A DNA stretch of 64,000 nt from Vibrio mexicanus (GCF_001012815.1 NZ_JYJP01000054.1:19156-83155); one strand, 5' to 3'; counted from the first letter of the stretch, positions 37,156 to 48,459 are shown. A program made the numbers and translations. Notes: generated by a model from the letters alone, not told the origin.

Positions 37156-39241
37156 TTACGCAGTTGCACCAGCAGGTTTTAGGTCATCATCGCGCGATGA
37201 ATCATCATCCTGCTCTGGCTTCTGAACATTCTTCTTGTCGCGTTCAACCGCCGCCAAATGCTCTCCTTCAATTGCTTCAACTTCTGATACCTCAACAAAG
37301 TAGTCTTTGCTGCGTTGGAAGCTGTAGGCAATCCAAGAACCGATCATGCCGATAGTACTTGCGATAACTAACCACCAGATGTGCCATACAAAAGCAAAAC
37401 CGAATACCAACGCGAATGCACTGATGACTACGCCCGCCCACGTGTTTTTAGGCATGTGAATGCGCTTGTAACGCTCAGGTTTTTGGTAAGCAGTACCATT
37501 TTCCTTGCAGTAGTAGTGCTGATCACGGTCTTCAATCTTTGGCAGTGTCGCAAAGTTGTAGAACGGTGGTGGAGATGACGTTGCCCACTCAAGAGTACGG
37601 CCATCCCATGGGTCACCTGTGGTGTCCATGTTTTCTTTGCGGTCACGGATACTGACAAATACCTGCCAGAACTGAACTGCGATGCCTGCTGCAATGATTG
37701 CTACACCGAATGCCGCCGTCCATAGAAGCGGTGCCCACTCTGGGTTGTCAGCAACGTTTAGACGACGCGTCATACCGTTGAAGCCAAGAATGTAAACAGG
37801 CATGAAGGCAACGAAGAAACCGATCGTCCATAGCGCACACGAAAGCTTACCTAGGCGCTCATTAAGCTTGAAGCCAGTCGCTTTCGGGAACCAGTAAGTG
37901 AAGCCTGCAAAGTAACCAAATACCGCACCACCAATGATTACGTTGTGGAAGTGAGCGATAACGAACAAGCTGTTGTGTAGAACAAAGTTCGCCGCTGGAA
38001 TGGCCAGCATGACACCCGTCATACCACCAATGGTAAAGGTAATTAGGAAAGCGATCGTCCACCACATACTTGCAGTAAACTCAACGCGGCCTTTGTACAT
38101 GGTAAATAGCCAGTTAAATATCTTAACCCGGTGGGTATCGATATGATCATTGTGGCTATACCAAAGAATGCGTTCACGCTAGCCCCCGCACCCATGGTAA
38201 AGAAGTGGTGTAGCCATACCACGAACGACAGAACCATGATTACTGCTGTCGCCCACACCAAAGAGGTGTAACCAAATAGACGTTTACGCGAGAATGTCGC
38301 GGTAATTTCCGAGAAGATACCAAACGCAGGCAAGATCAGGATGTAAACCTCTGGATGACCCCATGCCCAAATCAAGTTCACGTACATCATCTGGTTACCA
38401 CCCATATCGGTAGTAAAGAAGTGCGTGCCCATGTAGCGATCAAGCGTCAGTAACGTTAGCGTTACGGTTAGAATTGGGAAAGCCAGTACAATCAGAGCGT
38501 TAGAACACAGTGCTGTCCACGTAAACACTGGCATTTGCATAAGCTTCATGCCCGGAGCGCGCATACGTAAAATCGTTACAACAAAGTTCACACCCGTTAG
38601 AAGGGTACCAATACCCGAGATCTGCAATGACCAGAGCCAATAATCGACCCCTACCCAGGGGCTATACTCCATGCCAGACAATGGCGGATACGCCAACCAA
38701 CCCGTTGCAGCAAACTCACCAACAAACAGAGAGATGTTGATCAGTAGCGCACCTACTACGAACAGCCAGAAGCTGAGCGAGTTTAGGAACGGGAAAGCAA
38801 CGTCACGCGCACCAATCTGCAGCGGTACGATGATGTTCATCAAGCCCACCACCAGCGGCATGGCAACAAAGAAGATCATGATTACGCCGTGCGCAGAGAA
38901 GATCTGGTCGTAGTGCTCGGGTGGAAGATAGCTCATGTCTACGGTAGATGCCGCTTGTTGCGTACGCATCATTACCGCATCTGCAAAACCACGTAACATC
39001 ATACTAACGCGACAATGATATACATGATACCAATCTTCTTGTGGTCTACCGATGTAAACCAGTTGTCCCACAAGTACTTCCATTTGCCTTGATGAGTAAT
39101 ATAAGCAAATAGTCCTAGACCGCCTAGAATACAAGCGATCATTACCGGCAAGATAACAGGGTCAGTCACTGGGATAACGTCCCAGTTCAGCTTACCAAAT
39201 ATCGGATCCGGTTCAGCGTGTACATCGCCTTTATAGGCCAT
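37156..39241 (-). CDS. cyoB: Cytochrome bo3 quinol oxidase subunit I (two frameshifts)
   Basis: A 695-residue catalytic subunit. It holds haem b, haem o3 and CuB, reduces oxygen and pumps protons. Visible marks are the ligand regions [17 protein letters not shown] (CuB/cross-linked Tyr) and [10 protein letters not shown], and later [11 protein letters not shown]. The frame is broken near 39001-39003 (VALV then [10 protein letters not shown]) and in CCC at 38127-38129 (IPTG then [13 protein letters not shown]); one base is missing each time. The ATG at 39241 lies inside the last codons of cyoA (11-base overlap). Confidence 0.92.
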
Positions 39242-40115
39242 TTTGAGCTCCCGAGTGTTTTTCAATAATGTCTTTAAATCTCAATGGGTCGACAGACGCA
39301 AAGTACGTCACAGGGTGTGGCGTTTTGATTTGCTCTTTTGCGTTAGCGGTTAGCCAGTCGTAGCTGTCGTCATTCAGTTTGCTTTCTGAAGTTTTTACCT
39401 TCTCAACCCACTGGTCGAAACCAGCGTCGTCTTTAACGTGCGCTTGGAAGCGCATGTTCGCAAAACCAAATCCGCTGTAGTTTGCAGAGATACCACGATA
39501 AGTGCCCTGCTCTGAAGCCATTAGATTTAAACGGTTTTCCATACCAGCCATGGCGTAAACTTGGCTACCCAGTTGAGGAATGAAGAATGAGTTCATTGTT
39601 GTGTCTGAAGTCACAACAAAACGTACAGGTTGATCAACAGGGAATGCCACTTCGTTTACCGTTGCAATTTGATGTTCTGGATAAATAAATAACCACTTCC
39701 AGTTCATTGCCACGACTTGAATTGTCATTGGGTCTTTGTCTGAGACGATCTCTTCACGGGGATCCAGAGAGAAAGAAGTCTTATAGGTCAGCCAGCCAAG
39801 TGCCAAAATGATAAGACACGGAACGGCCCACACAACCACTTCAATCTTGGTGGAGTGTTCCCAGTTAGGCTTGTATTCGGCCTCTTTGTTCGTATGGCGA
39901 TACTTATATGGGAAATACACCGACATAAGCAGTACTGGGACTATGATGATAGCCATAAGAATAACCGAGATGATGATTAACGATTCCTGAGCCTCTCCAA
40001 TTGGGCCTTTGGGATCGAACAACACCATGTCAGTACTAAAGAGCCAGCCAAAAAACACAAGTGTAGCGATGGAAACTATGGCTAGTGCAACTTTGAAGTT
40101 ACATTTAAAGTTCAT
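39231..40115 (-). CDS. cyoA: Cytochrome bo3 quinol oxidase subunit II
   Basis: A 294-residue subunit with two N-terminal helices and a periplasmic cupredoxin-like domain. Segments [39 protein letters not shown] and [11 protein letters not shown] are typical. The CuA cysteine pair of cytochrome c oxidases is absent, as expected for a quinol oxidase. The E. coli-type lipobox is not evident (the early Cys at residue 5 lies before the helix). GGAGGACAA precedes the ATG. It is first in the operon, behind a long AT-rich region. Confidence 0.94.
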   Translation of the reverse strand: MNFKCNFKVALAIVSIATLVFFGWLFSTDMVLFDPKGPIGEAQESLIIISVILMAIIIVPVLLMSVYFPYKYRHTNKEAEYKPNWEHSTKIEVVVWAVPCLIILALGWLTYKTSFSLDPREEIVSDKDPMTIQVVAMNWKWLFIYPEHQIATVNEVAFPVDQPVRFVVTSDTTMNSFFIPQLGSQVYAMAGMENRLNLMASEQGTYRGISANYSGFGFANMRFQAHVKDDAGFDQWVEKVKTSESKLNDDSYDWLTANAKEQIKTPHPVTYFASVDPLRFKDIIEKHSGAQNGL

Positions 40116-41028
40116 TTGTCCTCCCTGGATGCTTTACGTAAAGAAAAAGATCACAGACAAAAAGTTGGGTTAGATGATAAAAAACTTCACCCGCACTCAA
40201 TTAAATGCATAACCGAAACGCTCAAAATAACAATAAATAAATATTACATTAACATTTATTTATCATTTAACTTATGTATCATTGAGTTGCGATAATAAAA
40301 TTTGGGTAACTTTATACACATATATACTCAATTAGAAAACCAAAAGCTCAAAATTAATAATTAAATTTATAACTTGATCGACTTGTTATTTTAAACCCAC
40401 ATTAACATGATGGAATAATATAACCACAACAAAAGAAGGCCTTTATTCCCCATTTCGCCCATCAATAAAATTTAATCATTTATAAACAACAACTTACCAA
40501 TATCAATGTTATAAAAAACAATAAACCGCTTACTTAATAAGGTTTATATTTTCATATATACACTTTAATCCATACAATGTTAGTAAGGTTATTAATCTTA
40601 ATTTAAATTAATTCACTATATTTATTGTGGTAATTTCATCACTTGTTATTTCCTTTCAAATTAATAACCAAACCACAATCTTTAATAAGCGGACTTTGTA
40701 AGCATTTGATATATTTCTAGTCTAATTCTTACGTAAAAATGACACATATTTGACCAGTCAACTCAACTGTTGCCTAGCGCTAAAAAGCCACCTACTTTTT
40801 CAGGGGTTATGTATTTTGTTACAGAATCGTTAGAGCGATGCATTCTAATCTGACTTAACAGTCAGGTTGCCAAAATGTTAATACTTGCTTTTATCTCATT
40901 GGGTAGCTACGGCGCCTCAATCAAGCTAGATTCACCGCGCTTCAGTGGAATAGTTTAAGAAAAGTAAACCTCTGGCTCGCAACAGAAGCTCACCAGAGGC
41001 TGTAAATATGGGCTTAAGCGGCGATGGC
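40116..41028. other. AT-rich 0.9-kb region upstream of cyoA without a clear gene
   Basis: From about 40140 to 40780 the sequence is strongly AT-rich with many TAAT/ATTA runs; it must hold the cyoA promoter. On the cyoA-coding strand, GTTAAAT and GTTAATG (plus-strand 40245-40270) resemble ArcA half-sites, but the spacing is not the classic one. An ATG at 40875 opens a 27-codon frame (MLILAFISLGSYGASIKL) with CAGG upstream, which could be a truncated exported protein. A CCTCTGG/CCAGAGG hairpin lies at 40967-41000. No longer coding frame is convincing. Confidence 0.5.
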
Positions 41029-41553
41029 TCATCGCCCTTGTTTGACAATATTTTCAACAAATCGATCTAATTGTGCCGCGTTTTTTATCACGTGCACCTG
41101 TTTGGTCTTACTCAGCTCCTCCAAACGCTCTGCAAACTCCGCATTCCAAAAGGTTGGGCTCAGCTTCAGAAATCGATAGCTCTGTAAAGTTCCTTTCAAT
41201 ACGTTACTGCCCTCTGGCCAACCTTCTGGATGGACAAATAGAGATTTCAGCAAACGCTTGGTGACGAACCAGTAACTGGTCAGGTAAGGGAGATCGATAT
41301 AGATAAGGGTGTCAGCCGCTTCTAAACGTTGTTGGAAAAGGCCAAGCGGACCTAACCCCTCAATGACCCAACTGGGCGTGGCCAACATATCATCGTGACT
41401 AGATTGAAGTGCTTCCCTCGTTAGAGGCTCACCATTAGGGGCGAAGACAAGCGTATCGAGAGGGTGAAGTGGCACGTCTAACGTACTAGCAAGCTTCTTA
41501 CTGAGAACGGATTTGCCACTACCAGGCTTACCAAAAACCGCGACTTTTTTCAT
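41029..41553 (-). CDS. P-loop kinase-like protein (DNA topology modulation/FlaR type)
   Basis: A 174-residue AAA/adenylate-kinase-like protein. The Walker A motif is GKPGSGKS near residue 8, followed by LHPLDTLVF and later WVIEGLGPLGLFQQRLEAADTLIYIDLPY, the pattern of the small kinases annotated as topology modulation proteins. The substrate is unknown. The ATG at 41553 has AAGGAG at ideal spacing, so the longer upstream frame is rejected. Confidence 0.78.
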   Translation of the reverse strand: MKKVAVFGKPGSGKSVLSKKLASTLDVPLHPLDTLVFAPNGEPLTREALQSSHDDMLATPSWVIEGLGPLGLFQQRLEAADTLIYIDLPYLTSYWFVTKRLLKSLFVHPEGWPEGSNVLKGTLQSYRFLKLSPTFWNAEFAERLEELSKTKQVHVIKNAAQLDRFVENIVKQGR

Positions 41554-41589
41554 GTTCAACTCCTTGAAAGGTTTTTCAAAAGGAGGAAA

Positions 41590-41618
41590 AACAAAACCCA
41601 CCTTTTGAGGTGGGTTGA
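41590..41618 (-). terminator. Terminator after the MFS (SetA-like) gene
   Basis: ACCCACCT and AGGTGGGT form an 8-bp stem around TTTG at about 41599-41616; the minus strand continues TTTGTTTTTCC. Confidence 0.75.
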
Positions 41619-41756
41619 TAAATCTTTGCGAAAGCGCTATCCCACCACTCTAACGAGTGATGATAATCTGTTGGGTGAAGGTGGCGCGTTTACTTTTCAT
41701 ACAGTCATATGACCAGTTACTCATACCCATGTCAACGGGTATTCAGCAAACAATGC

Positions 41757-42929
41757 TTAATTTTCCACCGCCAACTGTGTGTGTCGCTTGTATCTGACAG
41801 AAAATATCAAAAGTAAGAATGAGAGCAACGCACACACGGCGCCAAACTTCAAACTGAACGCCAAATCGAAGTAACCCGACAATCCAAACACTAACGATCC
41901 GACGCCCATACCAAAGCGAATCAAATTATTGTACACCGTACTCGCGTAACCTAATCGGGTTTCAGTCAGTGATTGGTAGTAAGCTAGGCCTGCGCTGGAA
42001 TTGAGCGCCACAGCCAAAGCCGCCAACGGTACTAGGAAATAGATAGTAAGGTAGGATTGTGCGAACACGACACCTGTGAGGTATGCACACAGCACCACCG
42101 ATGCTAGCACCACCAAGTTGAGGCTCCCTGCCCGTTTGATCAAATATCCACACAAGATGATGGCAGGAACTTCGATTAAAGCAGTTAGCGAGAAAACGCC
42201 GCCCACCGAAGCTTCCGACTCACCGAGCACCTCTACCATGTAGATCGGAAATGCCAACATGTAAGCATTGAGCGCGAGATAGAACAAACAAAAACCCAAG
42301 CTCACCAATACCACATTGGTTGTCCAAAATGGCACGTCGTCTCTCTCTTGTTCCGCTTCTTGAGCCTCATCATTCGTGCACTCTCTCACGTCGGCAATCA
42401 TGGTAAAGCTGAGTAGCAGCACACATAAATACATCCCCGCCGAAATCATAAACGCCGTTGAATAGTCGACAAACGAAACCACACTAAATGACAGTGGAGG
42501 GCCAATCACCCAAGCAATCGAAATCATCGCCCTCGCCCAAGACATAAACACATCACCTTTGTCGCCTCGGTAAGACTCTCTCGCATAGGCAAACAGCTGA
42601 GGCGCAACAGCGATAGCAAAACTCACGCCTAAGAATCCTGTCGTAATGATCACATAGAGGTTTGTGGAGTAAGCAAAGACAAACATAGACACCACGCCCA
42701 TCGCACTTAAACCTCGAATGAGAGGCAGTCGACTCACTTGTTTATCGGAATACGTGGCGACTCGCTGGCTCAAAAAGATACTCAGAACAGTACTAAGGAA
42801 AAAGTAAGCCCCAACGTATTGGGATGGCACATCCATCTTAGTCACAAGATACAAACTCTGCAACGGGGCAAAAAAGGTCGCTGCTAGTCCAGTGAGTAAT
42901 ATTGAAGCAAGTAAGATAATCGAATTCAT
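41757..42929 (-). CDS. MFS transporter, sugar-efflux (SetA-like) type
   Basis: A 390-residue twelve-helix MFS protein. The early segment FFAPLQSLYLVTKMDVPSQYVGAYFFLSTVLSI and the motif VATYSDKQVSRLPLI, with a short second loop, resemble the sugar efflux transporter family. A charged central loop (NDEAQEAEQERDD) separates the halves. The ATG at 42929 has GGAGAG upstream. No sugar gene lies next to it, so the substrate is uncertain. Confidence 0.75.
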   Translation of the reverse strand: MNSIILLASILLTGLAATFFAPLQSLYLVTKMDVPSQYVGAYFFLSTVLSIFLSQRVATYSDKQVSRLPLIRGLSAMGVVSMFVFAYSTNLYVIITTGFLGVSFAIAVAPQLFAYARESYRGDKGDVFMSWARAMISIAWVIGPPLSFSVVSFVDYSTAFMISAGMYLCVLLLSFTMIADVRECTNDEAQEAEQERDDVPFWTTNVVLVSLGFCLFYLALNAYMLAFPIYMVEVLGESEASVGGVFSLTALIEVPAIILCGYLIKRAGSLNLVVLASVVLCAYLTGVVFAQSYLTIYFLVPLAALAVALNSSAGLAYYQSLTETRLGYASTVYNNLIRFGMGVGSLVFGLSGYFDLAFSLKFGAVCALLSFLLLIFSVRYKRHTQLAVEN

Positions 42930-43313
42930 AGGCTCTCCATGTCGATGAATGAGGCCAGCCGAAAGCAATCTAAGGGAGTAGAAAAACAGGAATTAAAGCA
43001 ATCAAAGAGAAGCTAAACACGCCATATCAATGAATGAAACCTATGAAACATCGCCCCTTTAGGCTGACACTATTTCTTAGGTAATGACACTCAACAATAC
43101 GACTCAACTCATTAAATTCATTACATATTTAGATTTCAGACTAGCACTTAACCTTAACGGAGTGTTTATCATTGCTGACAAAATAATTGGTCAAACCTTA
43201 TGTATCGAGTGAGATCACACGAGTCGAGCCTTATATTGACATTTTAATCTTCATGCAACTAACCAAACTACTATCATATACATACTCAGTCATAAACACA
43301 TAGACGCTCGTAC
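42930..43313. other. Intergenic region without recognised gene
   Basis: This is the promoter region of the MFS gene and the tail region of azlD. It is AT-rich, with no strong terminator, repeat or ribosome-site-backed frame that I can see. Confidence 0.5.
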
Positions 43314-43643
43314 TTAGATCTTTGACAAAACCTGAAGCAGACCAAACACGCCCATTCCAATCGTCACGACAACGAGTGTATTTTTTACTTTCGCCGCGAC
43401 CAACAAAGTAAGGAGCCCTGCATACAAAAAAGGACTTGTGACAAATTCATCTTGAGTCGTTTGATGTCCGAAAAAAACGATTGGTACCCACATTGCGGTC
43501 AGTACCGAAGGTGCGGTGTATTCCAACGCTTTACGCGCTTTATCACTTAATACAATTGGACACTTACGCATTAAGAACAGGTATCGGCAACTAAATGTAA
43601 TCGCGGCCATCAAGAAAATTAAACCATAGATGTTCACGCTCAT
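43314..43643 (-). CDS. azlD: Branched-chain amino acid exporter small subunit AzlD
   Basis: A 109-residue protein with four predicted helices. The motif FSCRYLFLMRKCPIVLSDKARKALEYTAPSVLTAMWVP is characteristic. Its ATG shares one base with the azlC stop, and GGAG lies inside the azlC end, so translation is coupled. With AzlC it forms an exporter of branched-chain or related amino acids. Confidence 0.92.
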   Translation of the reverse strand: MSVNIYGLIFLMAAITFSCRYLFLMRKCPIVLSDKARKALEYTAPSVLTAMWVPIVFFGHQTTQDEFVTSPFLYAGLLTLLVAAKVKNTLVVVTIGMGVFGLLQVLSKI

Positions 43644-44377
43644 TATTTTTTCTCCCAACTCTGAATGAGATAGCCCGCCGCCATACCCGTCACGGTTGCG
43701 ACAATCAGCGACATCTCAAAATCAACCATCTCTAACAAGAGCATAGTCAGGCCACTTGCCACGACTGAAATCAACAGTGATAAGTTTTTAATCAACGGAA
43801 TCACAATGGCAATGAAAGTCGCCGCGATGGCAAACTCCAATCCAATATGTTCTAAACCCTCGATATAACTGCCTAGCATGACACCGGCAAACGTAGACAA
43901 ATTCCACATGAGATAAAACACTACCCCAGTACTGAGCGCATACAAGTAGCTAAACCGTTTATACCTATCCATATAGGACTCAGTAAGGGCAAACATTTCA
44001 TCTGTGAGGAAAAAAGCAAAACCGACTCGCTTATACCAAGGCAGTGTGCGAATTCGGTTTTGAAACACAGCTGAATAGAGCAAATGACGTGAGCTAATCA
44101 CAAAGGTCGATGAGAGAATCGGCAAGTAACCACTTGCTGCGCCAACCAGTGACAACGAAGACAGCTGCGCTGCTCCGGCAAATACCAGTAAAGACATCAG
44201 CTGGGCTTGAAGCGATGTAAGGCCAACTTGAATGGCGATTGAGCCACACAACACTCCCCAAGGCGCGACAGCAATACATAATGGAAGCACATCCAATGTT
44301 GCTCGCGCTATCAATGTGGATGAAGAAGGGGAAGATGAAATGGGAATGGTAATGTCTGGTTGAAGTCTATTTTTCAT
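43643..44377 (-). CDS. azlC: Branched-chain amino acid exporter large subunit AzlC
   Basis: A 244-residue membrane protein. The conserved segments DVLPLCIAVAPWGVLCGSIA, FAGAAQLSSLSLVG, SSRHLLYSAVF and FFLTDEMFAL are present. It pairs with AzlD encoded immediately downstream. An AraC-type regulator is encoded 70 bases upstream in the same direction and may control it, an arrangement common for azlCD. Confidence 0.92.
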   Translation of the reverse strand: MKNRLQPDITIPISSSPSSSTLIARATLDVLPLCIAVAPWGVLCGSIAIQVGLTSLQAQLMSLLVFAGAAQLSSLSLVGAASGYLPILSSTFVISSRHLLYSAVFQNRIRTLPWYKRVGFAFFLTDEMFALTESYMDRYKRFSYLYALSTGVVFYLMWNLSTFAGVMLGSYIEGLEHIGLEFAIAATFIAIVIPLIKNLSLLISVVASGLTMLLLEMVDFEMSLIVATVTGMAAGYLIQSWEKK

Positions 44378-44446
44378 GGTCTAGCTCTTATTAACTCTGT
44401 TTTTAATTTTGTACTAATGAGTCTTTAGGCTAGGCAATGAGTGGGG

Positions 44447-45313
44447 TTAGTTCTTGTACGAACTTGCTTGCTGCTGAAAGCGCTTGGGAGTCGTCCCCAA
44501 GGCACGCTTAAAGTGTCTGGTTAAGTGGCTTTGGTCGTGAAAGCCGCAGTCGGTAGCGGTGTCTGCAATCGAGGTTCCCGCCTTCAATAATACTTTGGCT
44601 TTAAGCAGTCGAGCTTGCACTTGGTAGGCATGAGGAGAGATGCCAAACGCCTTCCCAAACTGGCGAACAAAGTGGAACTTTGTGCACCCCGCAATTTGAG
44701 CTAAACGCTCTAGGCTCACATCATGTTGCGGGTATTCGTCTAGATATTCCTTCGCCATTTGCAACCCTTTCTGACTGGTGGTTTTGTCCTTGGGAATATC
44801 GATAGTGCGGCCATACTGCGTCGCCAGTGACATTAAAGTGCTGTAGAGTAGGCTTTCCACCAGCAGCTTAGGCGCATTGTTCTCAATTTGATCAAAGATC
44901 AGCCGCAGTTGGTCTGCCAATCGAGAATCATTAATCACGGAATCTTTGAAATAAGGTGTCAGTTTGGTGCTACCAAGCAAATCTTGCGATATGCGTTCAA
45001 AGTGCTCTGGGGTTGGGTAAATCGCCTTGTATTTCCACCCATCGACGGTTGCCGATTCACCGTTATGAACGTCATCGGCATTGACCAAAATAATGCTGCT
45101 CTCCCCTGCGATATGGTTCGAACCACTTCGAAAGAAACGTTGCGCTCCTTCTTCAATCACACCGATGGTGTAGCCCTCATGTACATGCTTGGAAAACGAC
45201 TGTTTCTCATATTCCGCCGACACAATTTCAATGCCTTCTAAGGCACTCGATACTGTGTATTTGGCTTTTTCATTACTCAATGGCTTCCCTTCCCGACTTA
45301 ACACAACCATCAT
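44447..45313 (-). CDS. AraC-family transcriptional regulator
   Basis: A 288-residue regulator. The N-terminal cupin-type sensing domain begins near YEKQSFSKHVHEGYTIGVIEEG. The C-terminal two-helix-turn-helix domain has VSLERLAQIAGCTKFHFVRQFGKAFGISPHAYQVQ and SIADTATDCGFHDQSHLTRHFKRALGTTPKRF. It is the probable regulator of azlCD downstream. The first ATG has no ribosome site; a TTG at 45280 with GGGAAGGG upstream would remove 11 residues and may be the real start. Confidence 0.87.
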   Translation of the reverse strand: MMVVLSREGKPLSNEKAKYTVSSALEGIEIVSAEYEKQSFSKHVHEGYTIGVIEEGAQRFFRSGSNHIAGESSIILVNADDVHNGESATVDGWKYKAIYPTPEHFERISQDLLGSTKLTPYFKDSVINDSRLADQLRLIFDQIENNAPKLLVESLLYSTLMSLATQYGRTIDIPKDKTTSQKGLQMAKEYLDEYPQHDVSLERLAQIAGCTKFHFVRQFGKAFGISPHAYQVQARLLKAKVLLKAGTSIADTATDCGFHDQSHLTRHFKRALGTTPKRFQQQASSYKN

Positions 45314-45465
45314 ACGTCCAAGCGTTTTTTGTACAAAATTGCTGTTCTACGCGGCGTTATTTTCAAGCTAATCATTCATAACATAAATTAATCTAGAATG
45401 CTCACAACCTTTGTCTACGGTTCACAACATTCCGTCGGCATCCTGAAACTAAAACGCTGAAAGCA

Positions 45466-45499
45466 AAAAGGCCAATGAACGCTTTGAGTGTTCATCGGC
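45466..45499 (-). terminator. Terminator at the end of the sugar operon
   Basis: GCCAATGAAC (45471-45480) pairs with GTTCATCGGC (45490-45499) with one mismatch; the minus strand continues CTTTTTGC. It lies 92 bases past the fructokinase stop. Confidence 0.7.
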
Positions 45500-45590
45500 T
45501 ATAAAGTTTGAAATAATGATTTTACTTGGCTGGCTAACTCACTGAGCTAGCTATCTAACCGAGAGCGCTAGATATGCTGCTTAAGCACTT

Positions 45591-46500
45591 CTAGGCTTGG
45601 CAAAGCGTCATGGCTCCTTTCTCGGTCGTCACCAATGCGCCGCAGGTATTGCCATAAGCCACAGCCTGTTCAATGGCCTGCCATGTGCGCCATTCATCTT
45701 GGCTCGCTAAGTAAGCTAAAACACCCGACACAAACGCATCCCCTGCCCCAGTCGTATCCACTGGCGTCACTTTGATGCCGGAGAGCACTCGACCTTCGCC
45801 ATTAAAGTGGACGTATGCGCCCTTCGCCCCCAAAGTGACAATTGCAAGGACTTGTGAGCCCAAATTAAGGTGCGACAAGCCCTCTTCAATGCCAGATTGA
45901 CCTGTCAGGAATTCCAGCTCTTCTTCAGAGAATTTGAGCACATCGGCGAGCGCTACGGCTTTTAACACCGTCGGCTTAATCTCACTTGGATCTGCCCACA
46001 CTTCATCTCGCAAGTTAGGATCAAAGCTGACAAAGCCGTTAGCAGCTTTCAAGGTATTCATTGCCGCGAAAGTCGTTGAGCGGCTCGGCTCGTTTGCCAG
46101 TGCAATCGAGCAGCTGTGAAGCCACTCGCCTTGATTGAAATTAGGCAGATCCGATTCAATAAGGAACTGGTCCGCACTCGGCTTCACCATAAAGGTAAAG
46201 CTTCGCTCGCCAGAGTCATCCAAATCAACAATCACAGTGGAAGTACGCTGCTGATCATCCAGAACCATTTGATCTGTACTTACACCCTCAGATTGAAGCG
46301 TCGACTGCATAAAAACGCCCCAATGGATCTTGCCCTGCTCGGCCGATAAAAGCCGCGTCTCCTTGCAAACGCGCGATGCCCACTGCAACGTTTGCTGGCG
46401 CACCACCAGGGCATTTTAAATAGCTCGCTTCACCATCTGGGATGAGATCGACAACGGCATCACCCGTCACCCAAACTCTGCTTGAAATACGCTTAGTCAT
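45591..46500 (-). CDS. PfkB-family fructokinase (frameshifted)
   Basis: A 302-residue sugar kinase. It starts RVWVTGDAVVDLIPDGEASYLKCPGGAPANVAVGIARLQG, the hallmark of ScrK/CscK fructokinases. The ATP/catalytic motif DTTGAGDAFVSGVLAYL lies near the end. An extra base in AAAAA at 46311-46315 breaks the frame; removing it gives GQDPLGRFMQSTLQSEGVS. The ATG at 46500, with AAGGTGG upstream, lies 1 base after the GH13 stop. It phosphorylates fructose released by the GH32/GH13 enzymes encoded upstream. Confidence 0.88.
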
Positions 46501-46501
46501 A

Positions 46502-48459
46502 CTATTTGCCACCTTCGCTCAGCTCTAACCAAAGCACATCGTAAGCAGATAGCTTTAGCAGGTCGCCAGTTACAGGATTACCCGTCAGCTTATCTATCAC
46601 TTGGCCTTGTTTTGTTGCTTGCTCATTATCGCCATGCAAGATATCGCAAATCGAAACTGGCAAAGTTTGCATATGCTCGCTGAAGTTACAAATTGCTAGC
46701 AGCTTACGGCCATTTCCATGTTCGCGGCAATACGCAAACAGATGAGGACGATAGGTTTCTAGAATCTGTGTTTTCGCGACACCAAACACTTCGTTGGTTT
46801 TGCGCAGTTTGATCATCTGGTTAAGATCAGAATGCACACGATTTTGGTAAGTACCCAGAGTATTAGCGAGCTCAATCGAGTCTTGTGTGATTGCAGGTCG
46901 ATTCACCCAACGCGCATCATCGCGTTTGAACTCGTCTTCAAGGTAACTATGATCGTTTAAGACGCCTAGCTCATCGCCTTGATAGATAAGCGGAATACCG
47001 CCAATACTCAGGTTAATGCTGTTAAGCAAGCGAATCCGTTTAAGCGCGTGTTCAATCGCGGTTGAATCATCTGTGTTGATGGCTTTTTCAAGCCCAGCCA
47101 AAGACGCCAACGAGCCGCACACTCGGCAATCACCTGTAGTTGGGTTCTCTTGGAACGGCACACCTTGCGAGAACGAACCATCAAACTTTCCGGTATAGAA
47201 CTGATTTAAGAATCGACGATGTTCAAAGCCATTAATGCCTTGCTGATCAGCAATCGCGTCGTCAAATGTCCAGCCAATATCATCGTGACAACGAATATAG
47301 TTCACCCATGAACACTCGTCGGAAATCTCAAAACTTTTCTTCAAAGAGGCGGTTAATAGCTTGGTTTCGCGTGTGGCTAAACTTTCCCACATTAGTGCCA
47401 TCATTAGTGGGTTGTATGACAGCTGGCACTCTTCTTTGTCGATGTACTGCGCCACTTCATCTGGGTGAACAATCGCTTCAGATTTGAATAGCACGGCTGG
47501 CGCGGCGATTTGCAAACAGGTATTGAAACACTGAATCAGCGTGTGCGCTTTGGGCAGGCTTTCACACTGGTCCATTTCTCTTTCCAGATAAAGGCCAACG
47601 CATCTAAACGTAACCCTTCACAACCAATATTGGCAAGGTACAGCATCTCATCAGTAATGGCGTTAAATACCGCTGGGTTTGAGTAGTTCAAATCCCACTG
47701 GAAGCTGTTGAACGTGGTCCAAACGTGTTTTTCAACATCATCCAGATAGGTAAAGCTGCCGCGGCGCACAGTTGGGAAGATCTCACGACACGTTTGATTG
47801 TACTCATCCACCTCTTTTTGATCGGTGAAGAAGTAATAGAAATCTTCAAACTCTGGGTTACCTTTGCGCGCCTCGACGGCCCACTTATGCTCATCCGAGG
47901 TATGGTTGAACACGAAGTCCAGCACCAAGCTGATGCCTTCATCTGACAAGGCTTCCGCAAGCTTGGCGAGATCTTTCTCTGTCCCCAATTTCGGATCAAC
48001 CTTGCGATAATCCGATACCGCATAACCGCCATCGCTATCCCCTTCTGGCGCTTTATACAGCGGCATAAGGTGCAGGTAGTTGATACCAAGCGACTTAAGA
48101 TACGGGATCTTCATCTGCAGCTTTTGCAAGTCACCTGCAAACAAGTCAACGTAAACCGCCATACCCAGCATCTTCTCGCTTCGGTACCAAGTCGGATCTT
48201 TCAAGCGTTTCTCATCAAGGTTCTTCCACTTGCGCTTACGGCCAGCAAAGGCTTTCGCCAATACAACGACCAGCTGTTGCAGGTGTAGGAAAAAATCGTA
48301 ACGTTCGCCATAAAGCGTATGCAGCTGCCCGACTAGCGATGGGAAGTGATGCTCTAGGCGCTCTAGAAATACTTTTTCGTCTTTTTTGGTTAGCTTTGGT
48401 AGCTCAATCGAATCAAGCACCTGATTTAGGGCCTTCTCAGTTTGTTGTTGGGTTAACAT
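46502..48459 (-). CDS. GH13 amylosucrase/sucrose hydrolase-type enzyme (frameshifted)
   Basis: A 652-residue cytoplasmic GH13 protein of the amylosucrase subfamily. Visible marks are the helical N-terminal domain, LVLDFVFNHTSDEH, the nucleophile in EGLRLDALAF, the acid Glu in LFKSEAIVHPDEV, and the third acid in CHDDIGWTFDD. It splits sucrose, either hydrolysing it or moving glucose to a chain. One A is missing in TTT at 47575-47577 (AFIWKEK then MDQCESLPKAHTLIQ). Its start overlaps the GH32 gene end by 7 bases. Confidence 0.88.

Noticed and set aside
40132..40143. CTTTACGTAAAG palindrome before cyoA as a further site of the LacI regulator
   Set aside because: It lacks the central CG and longer arms, sits almost in the cyoA ribosome site, and the genes are unrelated. 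I take it as chance.
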